The notes: generated by a model from the sequence alone, not told the origin. Shown: positions 33,647-42,831, numbered from the stretch's first letter. The stretch is DNA of 44,177 nucleotides from Anaerolinea sp. (GCA_014879875.1 JACSRF010000371.1:1-44177); one strand, 5' to 3'. A program made the numbers and translations.

Positions 33647-36388
33647 TTACTCGCCGCGCCGACGGCGCACCCACTTCTCAATTTCCACCGCCACAAAAAT
33701 AGACGAACTCGCCAGCAAACTGAATGCCAATTCCGTCGCCGACAGCGCCACCGTGCTAAAAACGTCCTGCAAAAAAGGCACGTAAATCAAAGCCATTTGC
33801 AACAAAAACGTCACCACCACCGAGACAACCATCAGCCGGTTAGAGAAAATGCCAATTGTAAACAGCGAGTCAATATTGGAACGGATAGCCAGCGCGTTGC
33901 CCATCTGCGCCAGGGTCAGCGTCGTAAACACCATCGTCTGCCAGGTTCCGGGCGAAGGCGCGCCGGGCGTCCAATACAGCCGTCCCATCAACAACGACAC
34001 AATGCCCATCAACGTACCAATCCACAAAATCCTGGCGCCCATTCCCCGGCTAAAAACGCTTTCGTTCGGGCGAAACGGGGGCCGCTTCATAATGCCCCGT
34101 TCACCATCTTCAATGGCTAAGGCCAGGCCGGGAACCCCATCGGTCACCAGGTTGATCCATAGAATTTGCAGGGGCAGCAGGGGCAAGGGCATTCCCAAAA
34201 ATGGCGCAGCCAGCATGACAAACAATTCGCCGGTATTGCTGGAAAGGGTGTACTTGATAAATTTGCGGATGTTGTCATAGACCTTGCGCCCTTCCTCAAC
34301 GGCCGCCACAATCGTCGCAAAATTATCATCCAACAGCACCATATCGGCCGCTTCTTTCGACACATCCGTCCCGGTGATGCCCATCGCCACGCCAATGTCC
34401 GCTCTTTTCAAGGCGGGCGCATCATTGACCCCATCACCGGTCATGGCGACAATTTCGCCCTTGCTTTGCAGCGCCTCGACGATATTCAGTTTATGCTCAG
34501 GCGACACACGGGCATACACAGGCACCTCGCCCACCACCGAGCGCAGTTCCGCCGGCGACATCTTCATGAGCTGATACCCTGTCAAATGTTGTTCGCTATC
34601 GGTGATGGTTAACTCTTTGGCAATGGATTGCGCTGTCAGGGGATGATCGCCCGTGATCATCACCGGGCGAATACCGGCCGCGCGCGCTGTGGTCACGGCT
34701 TGCCGCACTTCCGGACGCGGCGGGTCAATCATCGCCACCAGGCCAATAAAAATCATATCCGACTCGATCAAATCTTCGTCCACGCTTTCAATTTCATTCA
34801 TCGGCCGAAAAGCAACACCCAGCACCCGCTGCCCCTGCTGCGCCAGGCGGGCATTCGCTTCCGTGATGCGCGCCATGATCTCCGCGTCCAGGGGCACAAT
34901 GTCGTCGCCATTCCACAACCAGGCGGCCGTTTCCAGCAAACTGTCTACCCCGCCCTTGGAAAAGGCGACGAATTCTGCGTCACGCCAGGGGGCATCCGTC
35001 TGATCCTGCGCGACGTTTACCTGGTGAATGGTTGTCATCCGTTTGCGCTCAGAGGTGAAGGGAACTTCGGCTACACGCGGCCAACGGCTTTCCATACGCG
35101 CCTTGGTATGCCCCAGTTTGGCCGCCGCCACCACCAGCGCTCCCTCCGTCGGGTCGCCAATGGTGCGCTCAACGCCATCGTCACCTTTTTGCAGCACGGC
35201 ATCGTTGCACAACGCGCCCGCCTTGACCAGCAAGCTGAGCGTGCGCGTGTAGGCCGGATGATCGGCCGCCAGTTCGGCATCGAAAATGGCCCCTTTTTTG
35301 TCTATCAGGGTATCCATTTCCTGCGTGTGCCCGTCCACGTCCAGCATCGTCACCGTCATCCGATTTTCGGTGAGCGTGCCCGTTTTATCGGAGCAGATGA
35401 CGGTGACGGAGCCAAGCGTCTCTACGGCCGGCAGCTTACGAATCAACGCATTGCGCTTCAACATGCGCTGCGAACCGAGCGCCAGGGTGATGGTCACCAC
35501 CGCCGGCAGTCCTTCGGGAACGGCCGCTACCGCCATGCTAATGGCCGTCAGGAACAACACCTTTAACGTTTCCGCCAGCGCCACGTCAGGGTCACGAATG
35601 ACAAAGCCGATGATCATGACAATGATGATGATGACCAGCACCGCCCACGCCAGCGATTTGCCCAGGTTGTCCAGCCGGCGCTGCAAGGGGGTTTGCTCTT
35701 GCTCCACACCCTGAATCAGCTCGGCGATGTTGCCCAGTTCGGTGTTCATGCCGGTTTCGGTGATGACGGCCGTCCCCCGCCCATACGTCACCACCGTCCC
35801 CATGAAAATCATATTGTGCCGGTCGCCAACCCCCAGATCATCCTTGTGCAGCGCCGCCACCTGCTTGTCTACCGGTTCCGATTCACCGGTCAGAGCAGAT
35901 TCCTGTATTTTGAGGTTGACGCTTTCCAACAAACGGCCGTCGGCCGGGGCCAGGTTGCCGGCTTCCAACAACACCACGTCGCCTGGAACCAGATCGCGCG
36001 CGGAAATTTCGGCGATACGGCCGTTGCGCCGCACCTTCACCGTTGGCACCGCCATCTTCTTCAACGCCGCCATGGCCTGCTCGGCGCGGTACTCTTGTGA
36101 AAAACCAATGATGGCATTCAAGATGACAATCGCCATAATCACAATAACGTCCGTCACCTCACCCAGGAAAAGCGAAACCGCAGCCGCAATCAGCAAAATG
36201 ATGACCATCAAATCTTTGAGCTGATCCAGCAAAATCAGCCAGGGGCTTTTTGTACCGCGATCAATCAATTCATTGGGGCCATGTTCCTGCAATCGCTTTT
36301 GCGCCTCGGCGTCAGACAAACCCACCGCTTGATCAACGGTCAATTTTTGCAATACTGCGTCAACGTCCAGCCTGTACCATTTCTCCAT
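33647..36388 (-). CDS. P-type cation-transporting ATPase, calcium (PacL/SERCA) type
   Basis: 913-aa type IIA ATPase. N-terminal cation-ATPase domain and two helices (about 55-95), actuator with TGES (about 167-170), PEGLPAVVT in M4 (about 291-299), phosphorylation site SDKTGTLT (Asp 334), a nucleotide-binding domain, [12 protein letters not shown] hinge and M5-M10. NTGELFVM in M5 and [12 protein letters not shown] in M6 match Ca2+-site residues of SERCA. It would pump Ca2+ (or Mn2+) out of the cell at the cost of ATP. ATG 36388 is used because GAAGAGG lies 8 nt upstream; ATG 36394, two codons earlier, lies too near to it. A promoter-like sequence with a 16-bp dyad lies about 70 bp upstream. 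Confidence 0.95.
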   Translation of the reverse strand: MEKWYRLDVDAVLQKLTVDQAVGLSDAEAQKRLQEHGPNELIDRGTKSPWLILLDQLKDLMVIILLIAAAVSLFLGEVTDVIVIMAIVILNAIIGFSQEYRAEQAMAALKKMAVPTVKVRRNGRIAEISARDLVPGDVVLLEAGNLAPADGRLLESVNLKIQESALTGESEPVDKQVAALHKDDLGVGDRHNMIFMGTVVTYGRGTAVITETGMNTELGNIAELIQGVEQEQTPLQRRLDNLGKSLAWAVLVIIIIVMIIGFVIRDPDVALAETLKVLFLTAISMAVAAVPEGLPAVVTITLALGSQRMLKRNALIRKLPAVETLGSVTVICSDKTGTLTENRMTVTMLDVDGHTQEMDTLIDKKGAIFDAELAADHPAYTRTLSLLVKAGALCNDAVLQKGDDGVERTIGDPTEGALVVAAAKLGHTKARMESRWPRVAEVPFTSERKRMTTIHQVNVAQDQTDAPWRDAEFVAFSKGGVDSLLETAAWLWNGDDIVPLDAEIMARITEANARLAQQGQRVLGVAFRPMNEIESVDEDLIESDMIFIGLVAMIDPPRPEVRQAVTTARAAGIRPVMITGDHPLTAQSIAKELTITDSEQHLTGYQLMKMSPAELRSVVGEVPVYARVSPEHKLNIVEALQSKGEIVAMTGDGVNDAPALKRADIGVAMGITGTDVSKEAADMVLLDDNFATIVAAVEEGRKVYDNIRKFIKYTLSSNTGELFVMLAAPFLGMPLPLLPLQILWINLVTDGVPGLALAIEDGERGIMKRPPFRPNESVFSRGMGARILWIGTLMGIVSLLMGRLYWTPGAPSPGTWQTMVFTTLTLAQMGNALAIRSNIDSLFTIGIFSNRLMVVSVVVTFLLQMALIYVPFLQDVFSTVALSATELAFSLLASSSIFVAVEIEKWVRRRRGE

Positions 36389-36458
36389 TGCCATACCCTC
36401 TTCGTAATTATTTTAGTAGTTATCGCCAATCGTAAAGGTTATCGTTTGGGCAAGAATC

Positions 36459-36488
36459 TTAGTATAAATACTAATTAGCCAATAGCAA
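36459..36488 (-). promoter_or_regulatory. Candidate promoter and operator for the Ca2+ ATPase
   Basis: On the minus strand TTGCTA (36483-36488), a 16-nt spacer and TATACT (36461-36466). The -10 is overlapped by a perfect inverted repeat TTAGTAT-AA-ATACTAA (36459-36474), a likely repressor site. The sequence sits in the tail of a relic kinase gene. Confidence 0.45.
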
Positions 36489-36551
36489 GGTGAACGTGCT
36501 TCCCTGCCCTTGTCCGACAATCACGTCGCCCCGCAGCTCGTTACTGTCGCC
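36471..36551 (-). pseudogene. Relic: C-terminus of a sensor histidine kinase
   Basis: The minus strand codes GDSNELRGDVIVGQGQGSTFTLLLAN, then a stop. GQGQGSTFTLLL is the last ATP-lid motif of HATPase_c domains (consensus G-x-G-S-T-F-x-x-x-L). An in-frame stop lies just upstream and no earlier kinase boxes are seen, so only the last about 26 codons survive. Confidence 0.7.
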
Positions 36552-36750
36552 TCAACCAAAATTTGATATAGTTGAGAGGACATGGTTCACATACAGCAAA
36601 TTTGAACTACGTCACAAAAAGAGTATCGGCTCTTTGGAAATTCAAGAAATTGACAAGTGAAACATGAGCAAAACAACATCACGTCTCACACCCAATTCCA
36701 CGAACCCCAAAAGCCATAGACCATAACTTTATTAATTAGGAGAACAAATC

Positions 36751-37827
36751 ATGTCTGCAATCAGTCACCTTGCTCCCGGCGTCATCACCGGCGATCAAGT
36801 CCAAGAAATATTCGCCCACGCCAAAGCCAATCAATACGCACTGCCGGCGGCCAACGTCGTCAGCAGCAACAGCGTCAACGCCGTCCTGGAAACGGCGCGC
36901 GACGTCAACTCCCCCGTTATTTTACAATTTTCCAATGGCGGCGCCGTCTTCTTCGCCGGTAAAGGTCTCAGCAACGCCAACCAACAGGCCGCCATTGCCG
37001 GGGCCGTTTCCGGGGCGCACCACGTTCACCAGATAGCCGCTCTCTATGGCACACGCGTCATTTTACACACCGACCACGCAGCCAAGAAGCTGCTGCCCTG
37101 GGTAGATGGCATGTTAGACGCCGGCGAAGCGTTCTACAAAGTGCATGGCATCCCGCTCTACAGCTCGCACATGCTCGACCTGTCCGAGGAACCTATCGCC
37201 GAAAACATTGAGATCAGCAAACGCTACCTGGAACGGATGAGCAAAATGGGCATGACGCTGGAAATTGAACTGGGCGTCACCGGCGGCGAAGAGGACGGCG
37301 TAGACAACACCGGCATAGACAGCTCCCGCCTCTACACACAGCCGGAAGAAGTGGCCTATGCCTATGAAGAACTGATGAAAGTGAGCGATAAATTCACTGT
37401 CGCCGCCGCGTTTGGCAACGTGCATGGCGTCTACAAACCGGGCAACGTGCAGTTGCGCCCCGTCATTTTGCACAATTCACAGCAATACGTACAGCAAAAA
37501 TATGGCACGGCCGTTAAACCCATCAATTTCGTCTTCCACGGCGGCTCCGGCTCCAGCCAGGAAGAAATCCGCGAAGCGCTCTCCTACGGAGCGATCAAGA
37601 TGAACATTGACACCGACTTACAATGGGCCTTTTGGGATGGCGTGCGCCTCTACGACCAAAAGCACCACGACTATCTGCAAGGGCAAATTGGCAACCCGAA
37701 AGGCGAAGACCAGCCCAACAAGAAATATTATGACCCGCGCCAATGGTTGCGCGCCGCCGAAGACGCCTTCCGCGCCCGCCTGTCGCAGGCGTTTGCCGAC
37801 TTGAACAACATCAACCGTCTGGCGTAA
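36751..37827 (+). CDS. fbaA: Class II fructose-bisphosphate aldolase
   Basis: 358-aa zinc aldolase of the E. coli FbaA type (class IIA), cleaving fructose-1,6-bisphosphate to DHAP and glyceraldehyde-3-phosphate. Zinc and substrate residues are visible: LHTDHAAKK (about 109-117), ELGVTGGEEDGVD (about 176-188), FGNVHGVYKPG (about 231-241), FHGGSGS (about 269-275) and INIDTD-like MNIDTD (about 290-295). Full family length and good start (TTAGGAGAACAAATC before the ATG). Stands alone and ends in a perfect 15-bp hairpin. Confidence 0.96.
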   Translation: MSAISHLAPGVITGDQVQEIFAHAKANQYALPAANVVSSNSVNAVLETARDVNSPVILQFSNGGAVFFAGKGLSNANQQAAIAGAVSGAHHVHQIAALYGTRVILHTDHAAKKLLPWVDGMLDAGEAFYKVHGIPLYSSHMLDLSEEPIAENIEISKRYLERMSKMGMTLEIELGVTGGEEDGVDNTGIDSSRLYTQPEEVAYAYEELMKVSDKFTVAAAFGNVHGVYKPGNVQLRPVILHNSQQYVQQKYGTAVKPINFVFHGGSGSSQEEIREALSYGAIKMNIDTDLQWAFWDGVRLYDQKHHDYLQGQIGNPKGEDQPNKKYYDPRQWLRAAEDAFRARLSQAFADLNNINRLA

Positions 37828-37845
37828 CCACGCCTTCACGCCTGT

Positions 37846-37879
37846 AGGAACCGCGTTCCTCAAAAGGAACGCGGTTCCT
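37846..37879 (+). terminator. Perfect 15-bp terminator hairpin after the aldolase gene
   Basis: Arms 37846-37860 and 37865-37879 around loop CAAA. The core CCGCGTTCCT and its complement are identical to the terminator after the TrpC-like gene 10 kb away, although the outer bases differ. Confidence 0.8.
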
Positions 37880-38276
37880 GGGCTTCATCGCCTTTTTGCA
37901 ACAGCGCGCGATGACTGCACAAAAATCGTTGCCCTTCCCTACCTGCCCTGAGTGCAACCGAAGGGTTACCGACGACGCACGCTAATAAATGAGATAAGCC
38001 GCGCCGCCGGGCAACGGCCGTTTCCCCATACTTTCATCGCGTCGGTTTCAGTAGTTAGACGGCCGTTTCCCATCCACCACGTTCACTTTTCAAAACAGCC
38101 TGCACCGAGCGAAGTCGAAGTGGCCGTTTCCATCCAACATCTCTTCATTCCGCAAAACCTACAACAGCCAGCGGCGTTTCCCATCCACCACTTTTGCTAT
38201 CCAAAACAGCCTGCACTGAGCGAAGTCGAAGTGGCCGTTCCCACCCAACATCGCTTCGCGTCGGCTGGTTACGGTC
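37880..38276. repeat. Composite repeat region next to the intron
   Basis: Contains two tandem copies (about 38059-38170 and 38170-38262) of a unit built from CGTTTCCCATCCACCA, CAAAACAGCCTGCAC, TGAGCGAAGTCGAAGTGGCC and CCAACATC-CTTC. ACGGCCGT octamers lie at 38014 and 38060. Similar units lie at 40929-40980 and 44033-44150. No gene is seen. The second copy is cut by the group II intron 3' end. Confidence 0.75.
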
Positions 38277-38300
38277 GGTAGGGTGGTCGCCCACCCCACC
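38277..38300 (-). ncRNA. Group II intron domain VI
   Basis: Arms GGTGGGGTGG and CCACCCTACC pair over 10 bp with one G-U around loop GCGA. I see no bulged adenosine, so splicing may use hydrolysis, as in class C introns. Confidence 0.7.
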
Positions 38301-38995
38301 GCCGTTCCAGAACCGGACTTGAGACTTTCGCCTCATCCGGCTCCTCATGACACGAGCCTCTGTCACAGGTACGCCTGTGCGAACGCTTACGCGCTCGCGG
38401 CGCTTGGCCGCTGCATCTTTGGGTGTTGGACTATTGTCCGGCCCTCAGTTCGTATCGCTACGTCTGCCTAAGACTCATTTCCCGCTGTCGCCTCGGCTGT
38501 CTCGTGCCCTGGCCCCACGTCTGCCTATCCTCCGCATTACCAGAGGCATTCGCTTTTTGGGGCATCCTCTGCCGCGCAGCTTATGGTTGGCTACCGTCTC
38601 GTCCTGTCGGGCGAGAACTGGCGCGGGTTACGCCGTTCCGTGATCTCATTTTGCGTGACCTTAGGATGGTACTCTACGCCGTGTCCCTCATACGTAGCCG
38701 GTAGAAACCTGACACAGTTTCACTGTCTGGCTGCCTGGAGACATGTCCCATTTTGGGCCTGCCGTGGCGGGTAAACACCCAGCCTGGCCGTTCGGCAGGT
38801 TCTAACTCACGACGCTTCAAACATACCTTTGTCGCCTATCCATAGTCACCTGCTAGAGGCGTCACCGCTTTCGGCTAGCAGCTTATCCCCGTTACACCCT
38901 TGCCCTCCGCCGCTCGTGTGCCAGACGACCAACGTAGGGCGTGGCTGTCACACCTCTACCGGGTGGGTCGGGGTTGCGTTGGTTACAACGCGCAC
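38278..38995 (-). mobile_element. ORF-less group II intron
   Basis: A 718-nt minus-strand element. It starts GTGCG at 38995, matching the GUGYG 5' consensus, and ends CCCTAC at 38278, followed by CGACC. The first about 500 nt fold as expected for domains I-III, with ATCCTAAGG and GGAACGGCGTAACCCGCGCC stretches that resemble known bacterial intron ribozymes. Domain V (38310-38343) is perfect and domain VI (38277-38300) follows. No reverse transcriptase or endonuclease frame of any size lies in domain IV. Such introns need a maturase supplied in trans. Several short plus-strand ORFs overlap it but are not genes. Exact 5' end is inferred from sequence only. Confidence 0.8.
38310..38343 (-). ncRNA. 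Group II intron domain V
   Basis: 34 nt, starting GAGCCGGATGAGGC and ending GTCTCAAGTCCGGTTC around a GAAA tetraloop. The helix is 14 bp, with a two-base AG bulge on the 3' side after six pairs from the loop, and the AGC catalytic triad at positions 2-4. Every element of the domain V consensus is present. Confidence 0.92.
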
Positions 38996-39026
38996 CGACA
39001 TGAAACCACAGTTATTAAAGTTCCAT

Positions 39027-39133
39027 TGGCTAACATTGGGCAAACGCCTGTGTTAACCCGAATACTTCACCGCTCATCCCCAATGTCGCTAGACATTGTT
39101 GCGAGCGAACGGCTCGCACGAACCAATGTTAGG
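39027..39133. repeat. Hairpin-rich inverted repeat beside the intron, attC-like ends
   Basis: The outer arms GCTAACATTGG and CCAATGTTAGG (one mismatch at the tip) lie 85 bp apart. Two inner perfect hairpins follow: CAATGTC/GACATTG (39081-39098) and GCGAGC/GCTCGC (39102-39118). The right end GTTAGGC fits the integron core GTTRRRY, but the left GGCTAAC does not fit RYYYAAC. It lies 32 bp upstream of the intron on the intron's strand. A related sequence lies at 43220-43310. Confidence 0.45.
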
Positions 39134-39693
39134 CGGGACGCCTGACCAATGACTTGGCTGGCCTGCTTGAACGAAAATTGTTAACGCCTTAATACGGCCG
39201 TTTCTCACCACCAACTCTAAAAGGCCAGGAATGGGATACGGCCGTACCCACCTGCACCAATCCTGATTGTAGGATAGCACACGCTGCGACAAGGGGAACG
39301 GCCGTTTTCAGCCCAACTTATCTCTTTTACAGGGTACAACAGCTGGGGAGTGACGGGGGGGATTTCGGCACGTTCGCAGCGCCAGATCTAAACAAATTAC
39401 AAAAGTGGTACGGCGAGGACGCCGACCACAGCCATGTGCAAAACCACACCGAAGCGGGAGTATAGCGGGGAAAATACGGCCGTGTCTACGACAGCCGGGC
39501 CTCAGTTGGGCGAGAGGGGGTGGGTTTTGTGAGGATTGAGGGGGAAACGGCCGTTTCCCCCTCAAAATATAGCTAAAAGCAGGTTGAGCAACGGCCCGCT
39601 TCCGCGAGCGCCTAACGCCCGTTTCGGACGATCATTGGTTTTTTACTAATGATTACCGTTATTTCATTATGAGCTGGTCAAATCTGCCGGGTT
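39134..39693. other. Repeat-rich gap before the azoreductase gene
   Basis: No gene is seen. Contains ACGGCCGT at about 39196, 39240, 39300, 39478 and 39547, and the 30-bp perfect palindrome at 39536-39565. The last 100 bp before the stop of the azoreductase gene are AT-richer. Confidence 0.6.
39536..39565. repeat. 30-bp perfect palindrome centred on ACGGCCGT
   Basis: Perfectly self-complementary over 30 bp; arms TTGAGGGGGAAACGG pair with their exact complement. The octamer ACGGCCGT is at the centre. It could form a cruciform, or a hairpin with no loop. It lies about 130 bp downstream of the azoreductase gene and could terminate it. Confidence 0.8.
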
Positions 39694-40389
39694 CTAAATA
39701 ATAGGCTTTGGCTTTAACGCCGATGAGTGTTCTACAGAGGCAGCGGTTCTTGAAGTAGTCCAGTCAGAATTGGCTACTAGATTATTGGCTTCTTCTATTG
39801 CGGAGGCAATGGCGGCTTCACGCAGTGCTGATGTTATGTCCATTGGTTGTACATTGATGACTTGTAAATCGGTAATGCCGATAAAGCCAAAAATCACCCG
39901 CAGATATGGTTCTTGAAAATCATAAACGTGGAGCGGACTGTTTTGAGAATAATCTCCGCCTCGCGACGTAATACAAACCATCTTTTTGCCAAAAACGAGA
40001 GGGACTGGCTGTCCCAATTCATTGTATTTGTACGTATAACCGGGCTGAATGATGGCGTCAATATAATACTTTAATGCGTACGGGATACTGAAGTTCCACA
40101 TTGGTGTAGAGATTAGATAGATATCTGCCGACAAAAAGTGTTGAATCAGGTGTTCAATTTGTTTCCATGATTCTTCATGGTGTTTGTCAATTGGTTGGCC
40201 GAGCATTAAGGTGTACTTGCTCTCAATGTTCTCACCTGCAACCGCAGGCAAATCTCGATTAAATACCTCCATGACTTCAATACTCAAATCAGCATATTTG
40301 GCGCGTAAACTGTCTATAAAGGCATTGGATGTCCGCAGCGTATTGGATTCGTTCGCACGTGGCGTAGCAATAATATGCAACAATTTCAT
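39694..40389 (-). CDS. azoR: FMN-dependent NADH-azoreductase (AzoR-like)
   Basis: 231-aa flavodoxin-fold protein of the NAD(P)H dehydrogenase (quinone)/AzoR family. Motifs: LLHIIATPRANES for the first phosphate-binding loop (about 3-15), TPMWNFSIPYALKYYIDAI (about 95-113), FMN and dimer contacts, and TSRGGDYS (about 141-148). FMN reduces azo or quinone compounds with NADH. The gene is visibly richer in A and T than its neighbours and contains no ACGGCCGT octamer, unlike most genes here, so a recent transfer is likely. AAAGGAAA lies 7 nt before the ATG. A C-terminal stretch of about 35 residues rich in Ser and Thr is beyond the usual end and may be a 3' extension. Confidence 0.88.
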   Translation of the reverse strand: MKLLHIIATPRANESNTLRTSNAFIDSLRAKYADLSIEVMEVFNRDLPAVAGENIESKYTLMLGQPIDKHHEESWKQIEHLIQHFLSADIYLISTPMWNFSIPYALKYYIDAIIQPGYTYKYNELGQPVPLVFGKKMVCITSRGGDYSQNSPLHVYDFQEPYLRVIFGFIGITDLQVINVQPMDITSALREAAIASAIEEANNLVANSDWTTSRTAASVEHSSALKPKPII

Positions 40390-41335
40390 TGTGGTTTCCT
40401 TTATATGGGGCGCGATGTATTTCTATTCGTGCCAACAGACGTAAAGATGGCCGTACAGACAAACCAATTTTTTACAGGCACATTTCCGCTTATAAATGCG
40501 ATTTCGGTCGCAGCGGAAGCCGCTCAGCACGACATTCCGTGCCGGTATTGCTGCCTTACAGAGAAAATGTCAGACAACCTCACACCGGTTTAATATACTA
40601 TTTTTGCTCTTTCTTGGGGGATATTCGAGTGTTTAGAAGAGTAAGATACGCTCGAAGGTTACTATACCATCAATAGTGTATTGATGACCGGGATTCTCGT
40701 CAATATTGGGAATTAAATCACAAGCCAGGCCTGTGGATGATTCGGCTGATTTATACATCGGTACAATAGAAGCCGGGCTAAATGCATACGGCCGTTCCCT
40801 GTCCAACCCCTACGCCACCCTCAACAACTTCCACAACCAGCCTGCCGCTCAAAACCCAAAACCTCTGCCGCAGTCAGGCCGCTTTGCCGAGACCTTGAAC
40901 TTACCTTATCAGGCGAGTGGAGAGCAAAACAGCCTGCACCGAGCGAAGTCGAAGTGGCCGTTTCCACCCATTTCTACAACTACGCGCTTGTTTCATTTTC
41001 AGCCCCCATTTTATGAATTGACTCCCCGGGGTCACTTTACCCCGGAGGCTAACAAAACGACCGGCAGCAAGAGTACAGGCCCGGCTTGTGAATAAATTCC
41101 TGATATTGACTTGAAACTCTCTTTGCCCGTATGATTTGCAAAGTTATATGATTTTAGGCTATTTGCCTCGACCTTCTTACACTCAAACGCCCGTCAATTA
41201 AGGAGCAAGGAGCAAAACCGACTCGTTTATAAGGTTTAATGCCGTATAACAAACACCCCAATTTCAAGTAAGTAAATAAATGGTTGAACACGATCTATCA
41301 TAGGCTCACCTGTTCTTCAGGATGAGGAGATTGAA
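40390..41335. other. 946-bp gap with relics and repeats
   Basis: No gene can be supported. An imperfect dyad lies at about 40660-40682 (TACTATAC...ATAGTGTA). A 129-codon frame (40706-41095) has a repeat copy inside and is not thought to be coding. A composite repeat copy lies at 40929-40980. A promoter candidate at 41106-41135 heads the membrane protein gene. Confidence 0.55.
41106..41135 (+). promoter_or_regulatory. Candidate sigma-70-type promoter for the membrane protein gene
   Basis: TTGACT, an 18-nt spacer and TATGAT. A leader of about 195 nt would follow. The -35 has 5 of 6 and the -10 has 5 of 6 consensus bases. Confidence 0.5.
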
Positions 41336-42166
41336 ATGACAAAAGTGGTCCGCTATTCTCTGTTTCTCATTGGTGTGGTACAGCTTTTCTTTGCCCTGGG
41401 CTTCTTCCGGCAATTGCCGTTCGCCGTCAATTTATGGCCGTTTGAAGGAACCACACCGCTGACGTTCATCTTTATTTCATCCATCTTCGCCGCGGCTGCG
41501 GCGCCAACACTTTGGGCCGCGGCCACTGAAAACTATGGCGCTCTGGCCGGGATCGGCCTCGACTATCTTATGATCCTGGCGCCTGTATCAATCCTTTCCT
41601 TCAAACTTGGCGCCAGCGGCGGTAACTCGCAAATGACCGCCTATGGCCTCGTGTGCGTGTTTGGCGCTCTATTTGGGCTGGGCCTGTTCCTGTGGAGCGC
41701 TCGCATCCCCCTTGATCAAACGCTTCCCATGCCCCGCCTGGTGTGGTGGTCATTCATCATCTTCATCATCGCCCTGCTGATAGTGTCCACCAGGTTGATC
41801 CTAAAGGTCCCCAATGCCATCCCCTGGAAGATAACGCCGGAACTTTCGCTTGTTATTGGTTGGATGTTTCTGGGAGCGGCCGTATATTTTGCTTACGGCC
41901 TTCTGCGGCCAAGCTGGTTGAATGCGGCAGGCCAATTGATAGGCTTCCTGGCCTATGACGTTGTCTTGATTGTGCCCTTCCTCACACGGCTGCCCACCAC
42001 ACCTCCTGAGTTTCGGCTCGGTTTGTATATTTACACAACAGTCGTCACCCTCAGCGGGCTGCTGGCAATCTACTACCTGTTCCTTCACAAGCCCACCCGT
42101 GAATGGACCTGGATGCGGGCAAAACGCGCCTTGCCAGGTCAGCCTGTCCGGCATCACCCGGCATGA
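41336..42166 (+). CDS. Membrane protein of unknown function, 7-8 helices
   Basis: 276-aa integral membrane protein. Hydrophobic helices lie at about 5-24, 42-62, 68-92, 104-120, 134-155, 172-190, 198-220 and 228-250. The final 30 residues are basic (KPTREWTWMRAKRALPGQ) and cytoplasmic. I recognise no family. A GAGGAG ribosome site lies 7 nt before the ATG. It is monocistronic: a promoter candidate lies upstream and a perfect 12-bp terminator downstream. Confidence 0.75.
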   Translation: MTKVVRYSLFLIGVVQLFFALGFFRQLPFAVNLWPFEGTTPLTFIFISSIFAAAAAPTLWAAATENYGALAGIGLDYLMILAPVSILSFKLGASGGNSQMTAYGLVCVFGALFGLGLFLWSARIPLDQTLPMPRLVWWSFIIFIIALLIVSTRLILKVPNAIPWKITPELSLVIGWMFLGAAVYFAYGLLRPSWLNAAGQLIGFLAYDVVLIVPFLTRLPTTPPEFRLGLYIYTTVVTLSGLLAIYYLFLHKPTREWTWMRAKRALPGQPVRHHPA

Positions 42167-42182
42167 CCTGGTAGAAAACATT

Positions 42183-42215
42183 AAAGCGGGCAGTATTGAA
42201 TGAACTGCCCGCTTT
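42183..42215 (+). terminator. Perfect 12-bp terminator after the membrane protein gene
   Basis: AAAGCGGGCAGT and ACTGCCCGCTTT around a 9-nt loop, 16 bp past the stop codon; TTTC follows. Could also stop transcripts from the other side. Confidence 0.8.
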
Positions 42216-42273
42216 CTATGTCGCTGCGAAATTCGCTACACCCAGGCAGCCGGTGACAACATGCAAACCGGTT

Positions 42274-42831
42274 TCAAAAACTCGATTTCCCCCCAGTTTC
42301 GACATCTTGAATAACCAATGAAACAATTTCAAGACCCATTGCGGCTAACGGCTCATTGGATACTTCCCAGACTTTCATGGTTAATGCCTCCCAGTCTGAT
42401 CGAATAATCTTTGTTGCGGTCATACCTAGAATCAACCTGAAATTACCGTTAAGTATTTCCTGGGTTATTTGCCTGATTTCATCCGGTTGTTTGGATAACA
42501 ATTGAATGCTGGCTGTACGAATCGCCATTTCGTCAGAGCCAATTTTGACGTTGGCGGTTGCTGTGATGGAGGTAGTCCCACCATCCTGTGTCTTGACATG
42601 ACGCAGTTGCAGGGGAACCGCGATCAATTCCAAAGAAAGCGAATCTACCCGCTCAAGAATTGGCCACACAAAGGTACGCCCACCGGTGACAAACCGAGGC
42701 GCCTCAGTCCGTCCAGAAATAACTAAAACTTCATTTGGGCCAACCGTGTGTACGCGCCTGGCATACACAGCCAGCGGCAAAAACATGCTTGCCAACATAA
42801 CAACAAGGGGGATCAAAATAACATAATCCAT
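42274..42831 (-). CDS. Truncated flotillin/SPFH protein
   Basis: 185-aa protein from ATG 42831 (AGGAG about 10 nt upstream; longer frame has no ribosome site). One N-terminal helix (about 2-24), then the SPFH/band-7 domain: VGPNEVLVISGR (about 31-42), GGRTFVWPILERVDSLSLELIAV, and the ILNGNFRLILGMTATKIIRSD (about 128-148) and MGLEIVSLVIQDVE (about 164-177) motifs that mark flotillin. Normal flotillins run on for 250-300 residues of coiled-coil repeats (EA-rich); here the protein stops eight residues after the SPFH domain. So it is cut short, but the start and reading frame look normal. It may still bind membranes. Alone, with no NfeD gene next to it. Confidence 0.8.
   Translation of the reverse strand: MDYVILIPLVVMLASMFLPLAVYARRVHTVGPNEVLVISGRTEAPRFVTGGRTFVWPILERVDSLSLELIAVPLQLRHVKTQDGGTTSITATANVKIGSDEMAIRTASIQLLSKQPDEIRQITQEILNGNFRLILGMTATKIIRSDWEALTMKVWEVSNEPLAAMGLEIVSLVIQDVETGGKSSF

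Larger units (their letters stand above)
36395..36750. other. 356-bp gap between Ca2+ ATPase and aldolase genes
   Basis: Contains the ATPase promoter/operator candidate and the kinase relic. The aldolase side (36560-36750) is AT-richer with TTGACA at 36650, but I see no convincing -10 at the right distance. No further gene is seen. Confidence 0.5.

Noticed and set aside
36650-36680. TTGACA upstream of the aldolase gene as a promoter
   Set aside because: No acceptable -10 lies 16-19 bp downstream.
38283-38774. Several overlapping short frames on the plus strand
   Set aside because: They lie antisense to the group II intron, in several frames at once, and are explained by the structured RNA.
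40706-41095. 129-codon frame on the plus strand
   Set aside because: No ribosome site, low-complexity translation, and it reads through a composite repeat copy and an ACGGCCGT octamer. No family match could be recognised.
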